Source: Frankiales bacterium
Lineage (GTDB): Bacteria; Actinomycetota; Actinomycetes; Mycobacteriales; SCTD01
DNA length: 10,009 bases
Assembly: GCA_004299215.1 (NCBI GenBank)
Contig: SCTD01000290.1
Coordinates: 1 to 10,009 of the forward strand
Reading direction: 5' to 3'
This document shows positions 1-6,950 of this stretch, in pieces; positions within the stretch are counted from its first letter, which is position 1, and every line of letters begins with the position of its first letter. Made by a program: the position numbers and the translations under genes. Below the pieces are notes generated by a model. The model made no database searches, had not been told where the DNA came from, and worked only from the letters and a program-made list of their open reading frames with translations.

Positions 1-1
1 C

Positions 2-229
2 TCCTCGACCGGCGCGCACGCGACGACCGGCCGGATCGGCGAGCGCTACGTCCAGCTCGGTGCAGAGAACGGCTCGCTCGGCTTCCCGATCGGCGACGAG
101 ACCGTCGACCGCGACTCGCCGTTCAAGCGGTTCGGGATGCCGCCGGGCGGGCGGCAGGAGTTCGAGGGCGGCACGCTGTCCTACGACGCCCGCACCGGCA
201 CGGTCGTGATGACCCCGCGGTCGGCGTAG
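2..229 (+). CDS. LGFP-repeat cell-surface protein, C-terminal fragment
   Basis: Only the last 75 codons are in the window; the frame is open from base 2 and stops at TAG 227-229. The peptide contains GERYVQLGAENGSLGFPIGDE, a textbook LGFP repeat (Pfam LGFP family). It is followed by GGRQEFEGGTLSYDARTGTV, which matches the start of the next repeat unit. LGFP repeats in actinobacteria usually sit at the C-terminus of secreted esterases, amidases or other peptidoglycan-associated enzymes and are thought to anchor them to the cell wall. The catalytic part, if any, lies upstream of the window and cannot be judged. The gene ends 4 nt from the stop of the convergent diguanylate cyclase gene. Confidence 0.85.
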   Translation, partial: SSTGAHATTGRIGERYVQLGAENGSLGFPIGDETVDRDSPFKRFGMPPGGRQEFEGGTLSYDARTGTVVMTPRSA

Positions 230-233
230 TCCG

Positions 234-1667
234 CTACCGGTCCTCGTCGCCGGCCAGCAGGAAGCGGTCGCGGCCCGCGGACTTCGCCCGGTAGAGCGCG
301 CGGTCGGCGTGCAGCCGAGCGGCCTCCGGGGTGTCGCGGCCGGCCACCACGTCACCGACGAGGGCGCCGCCGATCGAGACCGTCGTCCGTACCCGGCGCG
401 CGGCCTCGACCAGCCGCAGCCCGACGGTCGACGCCTGCTCGGCCGTCGCCGGCAGCAGCGCAGCGAGCTCGTCGCCGCCGACGCGGTAGAGACGCGCGTC
501 GCCGCGCAGGTTCGACGTCAGCTCGTCGGCCAGCGCGCAGAGCAGCCGGTCGCCGGCGATGTGACCGAAGCTGTCGTTGACGGCCTTGAAGTGGTCGATG
601 TCGATCAGCAGGCAGGCGGTGCCGGGCGTCGCGGCAGCCAGGTCGGCGGCGAACGACGCGGCGTTGCGCAGCCCGGTGAGCGGGTCCTCCTCGGCCCGCC
701 GGCTCAGCTCGGCCATCGCCTCGGCGTTGGCGAGGGAGGCGGCGGTCTGCGCGGCGAGCAGCTCGACGGCCGCGCCGACGCTGGGGTCGTGCGGGACCGG
801 GTGGGTGTCCGCGGTGATGAGCAGCCCGGTCACCCGGCCCGCGACGGCGAGCGGCTGCACGGCGATCGCCCGCACGTCCGACCGGAGCAGGAACTCGTAG
901 CCGCGGGGGACGTCGACGCCGCCCGGGAAGTGCGACGAGGTGCCGGCCTCGACCCAGGCGGCGATGACCTGGTGCTCCTCGTGCGTCCACTGCGCGAGCG
1001 CCTCCGCGAGCGGACCCGCGGTGCACACGACGACCCAGGTGCCGTCGGGACCGACGGCGTTGAGCGAGGCGCTGCTCATGCCGGAGACCTCCCGCGCGCC
1101 GTCGACCGCGCGGCGGCGGATCTCGGCGGCGTCGGTCAGCGAGGTGAGGCCGACGGCGATGCGGGCCAGCCGCTGGGCGAGCGGCACGGGCGGCATCCCG
1201 CCGACCCGCTCGATCGCCGCGCCGAGGTGCTGTGCGGCGACGGTGAGCACCTCGACGACGTCGGCGGGCAGCTGGGTCATCGACTCGACGCTCAGCGCGC
1301 CGACGACCTCGTCGAAGACGCGCACCGGTACGCAGGCCTCCGCGGCCAGACCCGGGATGGCGGCGATGAAGTTCGGGTCCTGCTGGGCGTCCTCCACGTG
1401 CACGGGCTCGCCGCGGGCGACCACCCTGCCGATGATCCCCGCGGACGGGGTGAAGCCGTCGACGACCTGGAAGTAGCCGCGGGCGGCCTGGCAGCGCAAC
1501 CGGCCGTCGACGAGCAGGTAGATGCTCGGCAGCTCGAAGGTCTCGCGCAGGTCGTCGGCCATGCCCTCGCAGGCCTCGGCGACCGTGCTGGCCACCGCGC
1601 AGCGCGAGTAGCGCTGGGTGCGAGGGTGGGGCACCGCAGCGGGCGCAGCGGCAACCCGGGACGTCAT
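234..1667 (-). CDS. GAF-GAF-GGDEF diguanylate cyclase
   Basis: Predicted cytoplasmic sensor enzyme making c-di-GMP from two GTP. Numbering is from the ATG at 1667 (477 aa). GAF domain 1 spans about residues 26-156 and GAF domain 2 about 163-320; the GGDEF domain spans about 325-477. The cyclase domain shows DPLTGLRN (328-335), the metal/GTP-binding stretch DIDHFKAVNDSFGH (356-369) and GGDEL (397-401), with Leu in place of the usual Phe. The inhibitory I-site, normally RxxD just before the GG, reads LRGD, so the Arg is out of place and product feedback is probably weak or absent. There is no transmembrane segment or signal peptide, so input is likely an intracellular ligand or redox signal through the GAF domains. 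An upstream in-frame GTG at 1769 would add 34 residues. I prefer the ATG because the extra residues look unconserved and would run into the inverted repeat ahead of serA. Neither start has a clear ribosome site. Confidence 0.88.
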   Translation of the reverse strand: MTSRVAAAPAAVPHPRTQRYSRCAVASTVAEACEGMADDLRETFELPSIYLLVDGRLRCQAARGYFQVVDGFTPSAGIIGRVVARGEPVHVEDAQQDPNFIAAIPGLAAEACVPVRVFDEVVGALSVESMTQLPADVVEVLTVAAQHLGAAIERVGGMPPVPLAQRLARIAVGLTSLTDAAEIRRRAVDGAREVSGMSSASLNAVGPDGTWVVVCTAGPLAEALAQWTHEEHQVIAAWVEAGTSSHFPGGVDVPRGYEFLLRSDVRAIAVQPLAVAGRVTGLLITADTHPVPHDPSVGAAVELLAAQTAASLANAEAMAELSRRAEEDPLTGLRNAASFAADLAAATPGTACLLIDIDHFKAVNDSFGHIAGDRLLCALADELTSNLRGDARLYRVGGDELAALLPATAEQASTVGLRLVEAARRVRTTVSIGGALVGDVVAGRDTPEAARLHADRALYRAKSAGRDRFLLAGDEDR

Positions 1668-1831
1668 GCTCAGGGCATCGGGCCGCGGGAGGACACCCTG
1701 AACCCGTGCGTGCCAGATGGCCCCGACGGACCATGCCACCTGGTCACGGGGGAGGGTGACCCGCGGCACGCTCGTCGTACGCCCGGGCGCCGGTAGCCTG
1801 GGAGCCCACTGCCGAACCCCTCTGGAGCGAC
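1668..1831. promoter_or_regulatory. Divergent control region between the cyclase gene and serA
   Basis: These 164 nt separate two divergent genes. They contain the inverted repeat at 1734-1768 (listed separately) and a clear serA ribosome site, GGAGC at 1824-1828, 3 nt before the GTG at 1832. A loose actinobacterial -10 (TAGCCT, 1794-1799, fitting TANNNT) is present, but no convincing -35 lies 16-18 nt upstream, so I do not claim a defined serA promoter. No promoter for the cyclase gene could be picked out. Confidence 0.45.
1734..1768. promoter_or_regulatory. Inverted repeat, candidate operator upstream of serA
   Basis: Perfect inner arms GGTCAC (1742-1747) and GTGACC (1756-1761) are separated by 8 nt. 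Outer arms TGCC (1734-1737) and GGCA (1765-1768) add further dyad symmetry with slightly unequal spacers of 4 and 3 nt. The element ends about 64 nt before the serA start, a reasonable place for a regulator to bind. In GC-rich DNA such arms can arise by chance, and no regulator gene is in the window. Confidence 0.35.
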
Positions 1832-3040
1832 GTGTCCGTCCCGCCCTCCAAGGCGCTCCTGCTCGAGAACATCCACTCCGACGCCGCCTGGACCCTCAAG
1901 GACGCCGGCTGGGACGTGGAGCGGCTGACGCAGGCGCTCACCGAGGCCGAGCTCGCCGAGCAGCTCGCCGGCGTCCAGCTGCTCGGGATCCGCTCCAACA
2001 CGACGATCACCCGCAGCGTGCTCGACGCCGCGCCGGACCTGCTCGCGATCGGCGCCTTCTGCATCGGCACCAACCAGATCGACCTGGCGGCCGCGGCCGA
2101 GCGCGGGGTGGCCGTCTTCAACGCGCCGTTCTCCAACACCCGCAGCGTCGTCGAGCTGGCGCTCTCGGAGATCATCGCGCTGACCCGGCGGCTGACCGAG
2201 AAGAACGCCGCGATGCACGCGGGCACCTGGGACAAGTCGGCGGTCGGCAGCCACGAGGTGCGCGGCCGACGGCTGGGCATCGTCGGCTACGGCAACATCG
2301 GCAGCCAGCTGTCGGTGCTGGCCGAGTCGCTCGGCATGTCGGTGCTGTTCTTCGACACCGCAGACAAGCTGGCGCTGGGCAACGCGCGCCGGTGCGGCAC
2401 GCTCGACGAGCTGCTCGCCGAGTCCGACGTCGTGTCGCTGCACGTCGACGGCCGGGTGTCGAACAGCAGCCTGTTCGGCGAGGAGCAGTTCGCGCGGATG
2501 CGGGCCGGCTCGATCTTCCTCAACCTCTCGCGCGGCTTCGTCGTCGACCACGCCGCGCTGCGCGCCCACATCGAGAGCGGTCACATCGCCGGTGCGGCCG
2601 TCGACGTCTTCCCGGTCGAGCCGAAGTCGCCCGGCGAGGAGTTCGTCAGCGAGCTGCGCGGCCTGCCCAACGTCATCCTCACCCCGCACGTCGGCGGGTC
2701 CACCGAGGAGGCGCAGCAGGACATCGGCGCGTTCGTCGCGGGCAAGCTGCGTGACTACGCCGCGGACGGGACGACCTCGCTGTCGGTCAACCTGCCGCAG
2801 GTCGCGCTGCCGCGCTCGCCCGGCACCCGGCTGCTGCACCTGCACGTCAACACCCCGGGCGTGCTCGCCACGGTGACGTCGCTGCTCGCCGAGCACGGCA
2901 TCAACATCGAGGGCCAGCTGCTCGCGACCGCCGCCTCGCTCGGCTACGTGGTGACGGACGTGGGCGACGCCGAGGTCGAGTCGTTCGCGGGAGCGCTGCG
3001 CGCGCTGCCGGAGACCGTACGGCTCCGCGTCCTGACATGA
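1832..3040 (+). CDS. serA: D-3-phosphoglycerate dehydrogenase, short E. coli type with ACT domain
   Basis: Oxidises 3-phosphoglycerate to 3-phosphohydroxypyruvate with NAD+, the first step of serine synthesis; cytoplasmic. At 402 aa it matches the E. coli-type enzyme, not the roughly 530-aa type with an extra substrate-binding domain that is known from many actinobacteria. Visible features are the family stretch CIGTNQIDL (77-85), NAD-binding GYGNIG (152-157) with Asp175 ending the next strand, catalytic Arg234 (NLSRG), Glu263 (FPVEP) and His286 (LTPHVGGST), and a C-terminal ACT domain (about 332-402). Serine-binding residues of the E. coli enzyme are conserved as His338, Asn340 and Asn358, and Trp133 is kept, so serine feedback inhibition is expected. 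All these positions sit a constant six below the E. coli numbering as I recall it. The GTG start is supported by GGAGC 3 nt upstream. The stop overlaps the next gene. Confidence 0.95.
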   Translation: MSVPPSKALLLENIHSDAAWTLKDAGWDVERLTQALTEAELAEQLAGVQLLGIRSNTTITRSVLDAAPDLLAIGAFCIGTNQIDLAAAAERGVAVFNAPFSNTRSVVELALSEIIALTRRLTEKNAAMHAGTWDKSAVGSHEVRGRRLGIVGYGNIGSQLSVLAESLGMSVLFFDTADKLALGNARRCGTLDELLAESDVVSLHVDGRVSNSSLFGEEQFARMRAGSIFLNLSRGFVVDHAALRAHIESGHIAGAAVDVFPVEPKSPGEEFVSELRGLPNVILTPHVGGSTEEAQQDIGAFVAGKLRDYAADGTTSLSVNLPQVALPRSPGTRLLHLHVNTPGVLATVTSLLAEHGINIEGQLLATAASLGYVVTDVGDAEVESFAGALRALPETVRLRVLT

Positions 3041-4392
3041 CCCTTCCCCTCGACGACCTCCGCTCGGCGGTGGGCGCGGAGCACGTGCTGGTCGACGCCG
3101 ACCTGACCCGTTCCTACGAGAGCGACTGGACCGGCCGCTTCTCCGGGCGGGCGGGCTGCGTGGTGCGGCCCTCGTCGACGGCGGAGGTGTCGGAGGTGCT
3201 GCGGATCTGCGACGCGGCCGGGGTGCCGGTCGTGGTGCAGGGCGGGAACACCGGGCTGGTCGGCGGCGGGATCCCGGCCGGGGGTGAGGTGCTGCTGTCG
3301 CTGACGCGGCTGGACTCCCTGGGAGAGGTGGACGTCGCTGCGGCCCAGGTGAGCGCCGGGGCCGGGGTGACGCTGTCCTCCCTGCAGGCTGCGGCGCGGG
3401 CTGCCGGCCTGGACTTCGGCGTCGACCTCGCGGCTCGTGACAGCGCGACCGTCGGCGGGCTGGTCGCGACGAACGCCGGCGGGATCCGGGTGCTGCGCTA
3501 CGGCTCGATGCGCGCGCAGCTGCTCGGGGCCGAGGCGGTGCTCGCGGACGGGTCGGTCGTGTCGCGGATGGCCGGCCTCGCGAAGGACGGCACCGGCTAC
3601 GACCTGGTGTCGCTGCTGTGCGGCAGCGAGGGGACGCTCGGCGTGGTGACCGCGGTGCGGCTGCGGCTGGTGCCGCGGGTGACCGCCCGCTGCGTCGCGC
3701 TGCTGGCGCTGTCGTCGACGCAGGCTGCCGTGGACCTGCTGCCGGGGTTGCGCGACCGGCTGCCGTCGCTGGCCGGCGCCGAGCTGGTCTTCGCGGACGG
3801 GATCGCCCTGGTGCGCAAGCACTCCGGGCTGCCGGCGCCCTTCGACGAGGAGCACCCGGCCTACCTGCTGCTCGAGTGCGCCGACCGGGTCGACCCGACC
3901 GATGCGCTGGTCGAGGCGGTGTCGTCGGCCGAGGGGCTGCTCGACGCGCGGGTCGCCTCGGACGCCGCCGGCCAGCGCGCGCTCTGGGCCTACCGGGAGC
4001 AGCACACCGAGGCGATCAACGCCGAGGGCGTCCCCGTGAAGCTCGACGTGTCCGTGCCGCTGCGGTCCCTGCCGTCGCTGGTCGCTGCCCTCCCGGAGAC
4101 CGTCCGGGCGGTCGCTCCGGACGCCCGGCTGGTCGTCTTCGGCCACGTGCACGAGGGCAACCTGCACGTGAACGTCCTGGACGCCGGCCCGCTCGACGAG
4201 GAGGTCACCGACGCGGTGCTGCGCCTGGTGGCCTCGCTGTCCGGGTCGATCAGCTCCGAGCACGGTGTCGGCCGGGCGAAGGTGGAGTGGCTGGGGCTGT
4301 CCCGGTCGGCGACCGAGATCGCCGCGATGCGCGCCATCAAGGACGCCCTCGACCCTCGGGGCACCCTGAACCCGGGAGTGCTGCTTCCCTGA
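3037..4392 (+). CDS. FAD-linked D-2-hydroxyacid dehydrogenase, probably D-2-hydroxyglutarate dehydrogenase
   Basis: A 451-aa flavoenzyme of the VAO/GlcD type. The N-terminal FAD-binding domain (about 35-215) has the pyrophosphate loop GGNTGLVGGG (69-78), NAGGIRVLRYG (146-156) and GSEGTLGVVT (196-205). The C-terminal FAD-oxidase domain has KLDVSVP (335-341), the metal/substrate motif GHVHEGNLHVN (369-379, with His370 and His377), SEHGVG (407-412) and the closing DPRGTLNPG. These are family features shared by D-lactate, glycolate (GlcD) and D-2-hydroxyglutarate dehydrogenases. I favour the last because the ATG lies inside the stop codon of serA (ATGA, 3037-3040), and SerA enzymes of this type can generate D-2-hydroxyglutarate. 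The start has no strong ribosome site of its own, which fits translational coupling. Electrons probably pass to an electron-transfer flavoprotein or quinone; neither partner is encoded here. Confidence 0.85.
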   Translation: MTLPLDDLRSAVGAEHVLVDADLTRSYESDWTGRFSGRAGCVVRPSSTAEVSEVLRICDAAGVPVVVQGGNTGLVGGGIPAGGEVLLSLTRLDSLGEVDVAAAQVSAGAGVTLSSLQAAARAAGLDFGVDLAARDSATVGGLVATNAGGIRVLRYGSMRAQLLGAEAVLADGSVVSRMAGLAKDGTGYDLVSLLCGSEGTLGVVTAVRLRLVPRVTARCVALLALSSTQAAVDLLPGLRDRLPSLAGAELVFADGIALVRKHSGLPAPFDEEHPAYLLLECADRVDPTDALVEAVSSAEGLLDARVASDAAGQRALWAYREQHTEAINAEGVPVKLDVSVPLRSLPSLVAALPETVRAVAPDARLVVFGHVHEGNLHVNVLDAGPLDEEVTDAVLRLVASLSGSISSEHGVGRAKVEWLGLSRSATEIAAMRAIKDALDPRGTLNPGVLLP

Positions 4393-4424
4393 ACTGTCCG
4401 CCCCCCACGCTGTCGGGAGCTCGC

Positions 4425-5390
4425 ATGCAGGCTGCACGTCTGGTCGGTCCGGGAACGGTCGTGGTCGAGGACGTCGAGCGCCCCGCGGTCATGGGTCCCG
4501 GTCAGGTGCTCGTCCAGAACCTCGTGTCGACCATCTGCGGCAGCGACGTCCACGTGGTCTACGGCGCCACGGTGGAGGCGGGCAGCCGTCCCGGCTACCC
4601 CGGACACGAGTCGGTCGGGCTCGTCGTCGAGAGCTCTGCACCGGAGCACCGCCCGGGAGACCTGCTGCTGGCCGTCCCCAACCTCGCGCACGCCGGCGGC
4701 TTCGCGGAGTACCAGCTGCTGCCCGCCGGGCTCGTCCTGCCTCTGCCCGCCGATGCTGCGCCGGAGACCGCCGTTCTCGCCCAGCAGCTGGGCACCACGA
4801 TCTTCGCCATGAAGCGCTTCTGGCCAGGAGCCGGCGAGGGCACGGCGGTCGTGCTGGGGGCGGGTGCCGTCGGGCTCTTCTTCACCCGGCTGTGCCGGCT
4901 CGCCGGGTTCGAGCAGGTCGTGGTCGCCGATCTGCACCCGCACCGGCTCGAGCTGGCCCTGGCCGTGGGGGCCACGCGGACCGTGCTGGCCGACGGGGAC
5001 GCCGTGGTCGACGTCGTCCAGCAGGTGGAGCCCGCCGGGGCTCGGCTGGTCGTCGAGGCCGCCGGGACCGACGTGACCCGCCGGCAGGCGATCCACTGCG
5101 TCGCGGTCGACGGGCGCATCGGGATGTTCGGCATGCCCGCCGGTCCCGAGATGACGATCCCGTTCGAGCTGCTCTTCCGACGCAAGCCCACCGTGGAGTT
5201 CTGCTGGGACGCGCAGGCCGAGCCCGGGCACGCGTCCTTCCGCGAGGGGTGGGACGCGATCCGCACCGGGCGGGTCGACCCCGCGCCGTTCCTGCCGCGG
5301 CTCTGGCCGCTGGCCGACCTGCCGACGGCGCTGGAGGCCGCGCGGACGGCCGAGCCCGGTTCGGTGAAGTACGGCGTGCGCCTCGGCTGA
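4425..5390 (+). CDS. Medium-chain (zinc-type) alcohol dehydrogenase-like protein
   Basis: A 321-aa NAD(P)-dependent dehydrogenase of the MDR superfamily, substrate unknown. The catalytic-zinc ligands Cys38 (ICGSDVH) and His61-Glu62 (GYPGHESVG) are present. The Rossmann fold shows GAGAVG (145-150), with Asp169 after the second strand suggesting NAD(H) preference. The four-cysteine structural zinc lobe is absent: PNLAHAGGFAEY runs straight on, so the protein is shorter than the usual 340-380 aa. The Glu-Pro that often supplies a further zinc ligand in sorbitol/threonine dehydrogenases reads Gln120-Gln121. ATG 4425 has GGGAG (4415-4419) 5 nt upstream. It lies 32 nt after the FAD dehydrogenase, so it is probably the third gene of the serA operon. 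A hairpin overlaps its stop codon. Confidence 0.85.
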   Translation: MQAARLVGPGTVVVEDVERPAVMGPGQVLVQNLVSTICGSDVHVVYGATVEAGSRPGYPGHESVGLVVESSAPEHRPGDLLLAVPNLAHAGGFAEYQLLPAGLVLPLPADAAPETAVLAQQLGTTIFAMKRFWPGAGEGTAVVLGAGAVGLFFTRLCRLAGFEQVVVADLHPHRLELALAVGATRTVLADGDAVVDVVQQVEPAGARLVVEAAGTDVTRRQAIHCVAVDGRIGMFGMPAGPEMTIPFELLFRRKPTVEFCWDAQAEPGHASFREGWDAIRTGRVDPAPFLPRLWPLADLPTALEAARTAEPGSVKYGVRLG

Positions 5391-5395
5391 GGCGC
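5378..5395 (+). terminator. GC hairpin overlapping the dehydrogenase stop codon
   Basis: GCGCCTC (5378-5384) and GAGGCGC (5389-5395) form a perfect 7-bp stem with a 4-nt GGCT loop. The TGA stop (5388-5390) falls across the loop and the 3' arm. There is no T-run after it. It could be a U-less terminator or attenuating hairpin separating the serA operon from the exporter gene. Confidence 0.4.
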
Positions 5396-5457
5396 CCGGG
5401 CATACTCCGAGGGTCGTCATCGGCGGGGGACGCACTGCCTGGCTGGAGGGAGCGGGG

Positions 5458-6942
5458 ATGGGCCCGCACCTGGGAGGCCCGGTCGGGATCCCGGCGGCAC
5501 GACAGAGCTGGCTCGTCCCGGTCCTCGTCTTCACCACGGTGATCGCCGCGATCGTCAGCTCGTTGGGCGCACCGCTCATCCCGAGCATCTCGACGGCCCT
5601 GGAGGTGCCGCTCGGCACCGCGCAGTGGTCGTTGACGGCCGCGCTCCTGACCGGCGCCGTCAGCGCTCCCATCCTCGGCCGGCTAGGGGACGGCCCCCGC
5701 CGTCGCGAGACGCTCATCGGGGCGCTGGTCGCGGTCACGGCCGGCGGGGTGATCGCTGCGCTGGCACCGACGCTGGCGCTGCTCGTCGTGGGAAGGGCGC
5801 TGCAGGGCATCGGCCTGGGCCTGGTCCCGCTGACGATCGCAGCGGCACGGGACCACCTGCCGCCCGAGCGCGCCCCCGGCACGATCGCGCTGCTCGCGGT
5901 CTGCGCCGCCGCGGGCTCGGGCGCCGGCTACCCGATCAGCGGACTGATCGCGGACCGGGCAGGTGTCTGGGCGGCCTTCTGGTTCGGAGCGGCGTTCAGC
6001 GGCATCGCGCTGCTCTGCGTCGTCCTCGTCGTGCCGTCGAGCAGAGCGCGGCCCCCCGCAGGTCTCGACGTCCTCGGGGCGACCCTGCTCAGCGCTGGAC
6101 TGGTGGCGCTGCTGCTCGCGATCGCGCAGGGTGATGTCTGGGGCTGGGGGTCCCCCCTCGTGATCGGCCTGCTGGTGGGTGCGCTGCTGGTGCTGACGCT
6201 GTGGACGGTCCAGCAGCTCCGCTCCCGCGCGCCACTCGTCGACCTGCGCCTCCTGCGCCGCCCCGTGGTGCTCACCGGTGACGGCTGCGCGGTGGTCCTC
6301 GGCATCGCCATGTACATGTACATCTCCGCGGTGACGGCGTACGTGCAGACGCCACGGGGAGCCGGCTACGGATTCTCGGCCACGGTCGTGGTCGCCGGGC
6401 TGTGCCTGGTCCCCTTCTCGGTCCTCAGCATCGCCGCCAGCCGTGCCCTCCCGCGGCTCACTCAGGCGGTGGGCCCGCGCGCCCTGCTGCCGATCGGCTG
6501 CCTCGTCGTGGCCTCGGGCGGGGCGTTCTTCGCGCTGCTGCACTCCGCGCTGTGGCAGGCCTTCGTCATGATGGGCATCGTCGGCGTCGGGTTCGGCCTG
6601 ACGTTCGCGGCGATCCCCGGGATCATCGTGCGGGCCGTGCCGGACAGCGAGACCGGCAGCGCCATGGGCTTCTACCAGGTGGTCCGGTACATCGGCTTCT
6701 CTCTGGGCAGCGCCCTGACCGGCTCGATCCTGGCCGGGTACACGAGGGCCGGGGAGCACTTGCCGGTCGAGGACGGCTTCCGCGTCGTGCTGTGGATCGC
6801 GGTGACGGTCTGCGTCGTGGCGGCGGTCCTTGCCTGGTTGCTCCCGGGCCGCGCGGCCGCACAGGGCGCACGTGGGGAAGAGCTGGCGGACCGGGACGCC
6901 CAGCTCGGCAGCGCAGGTCTGATCGGGCTGACGCGGGAGTAG
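5458..6942 (+). CDS. MFS drug/metabolite exporter, DHA2 family with 14 helices
   Basis: A 494-aa inner-membrane proton-coupled transporter, probably exporting a small organic compound. Hydrophobic segments fit 14 helices, at about 18-42, 58-77, 86-104, 105-128, 142-165, 171-193, 206-224, 233-251, 270-292, 303-325, 342-362, 366-391, 404-426 and 441-463, the DHA2 (EmrB/QacA) topology. MFS motif A appears as GRLGDGPRRRET (74-85), a motif-B Arg in GRALQGIGLG (112-121), and a motif-C-like AAGSGAGYPISG (151-162). The linker GLDVLGATLLSAG (202-214) is typical of this family. The ATG is supported by GGAGGG (5445-5450) 7 nt upstream. The 67-nt gap to the dehydrogenase holds the hairpin and only a weak -10-like CATACT (5401-5406), so separate transcription is possible but unproven. 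It converges on the hydroxyacid oxidase gene with 8 nt between stops. No adjacent TetR or MarR regulator is visible. Confidence 0.9.
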   Translation: MGPHLGGPVGIPAARQSWLVPVLVFTTVIAAIVSSLGAPLIPSISTALEVPLGTAQWSLTAALLTGAVSAPILGRLGDGPRRRETLIGALVAVTAGGVIAALAPTLALLVVGRALQGIGLGLVPLTIAAARDHLPPERAPGTIALLAVCAAAGSGAGYPISGLIADRAGVWAAFWFGAAFSGIALLCVVLVVPSSRARPPAGLDVLGATLLSAGLVALLLAIAQGDVWGWGSPLVIGLLVGALLVLTLWTVQQLRSRAPLVDLRLLRRPVVLTGDGCAVVLGIAMYMYISAVTAYVQTPRGAGYGFSATVVVAGLCLVPFSVLSIAASRALPRLTQAVGPRALLPIGCLVVASGGAFFALLHSALWQAFVMMGIVGVGFGLTFAAIPGIIVRAVPDSETGSAMGFYQVVRYIGFSLGSALTGSILAGYTRAGEHLPVEDGFRVVLWIAVTVCVVAAVLAWLLPGRAAAQGARGEELADRDAQLGSAGLIGLTRE

Positions 6943-6947
6943 CCCGC
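6924..6947. terminator. Possible hairpin between convergent stops
   Basis: Two competing small stems cover the end of the exporter gene. CGGGCT (6924-6929) can pair with AGCCCG (6941-6946), and GCGGG (6933-6937) with CCCGC (6943-6947) around a 5-nt loop holding the TAG stop. With only 8 nt between the two stop codons, this is the only candidate for ending transcription here. Both stems are short and there is no T-run. Confidence 0.25.
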
Positions 6948-6950
6948 TCG

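Noticed and set aside
1670..1769. N-terminal extension of the cyclase from GTG 1769
   Set aside because: No ribosome site, unconserved-looking residues, and it would place the start codon inside the inverted repeat. It remains possible.
309..1796. Long open frame on the plus strand opposite the diguanylate cyclase (about 495 codons)
   Set aside because: Low-complexity Arg/Gly/Asp-rich translation without a recognisable domain; it mirrors the GC-biased codons of the real gene on the other strand.
2944..4437. Long minus-strand open frame opposite the FAD dehydrogenase (about 497 codons)
   Set aside because: His/Gln/Arg-rich composition and no motif; the plus-strand frame holds all the family motifs.
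3990..5882. Very long minus-strand open frame crossing three plus-strand genes
   Set aside because: It spans gene boundaries and has no domain; long stop-free antisense frames are expected at this GC content.
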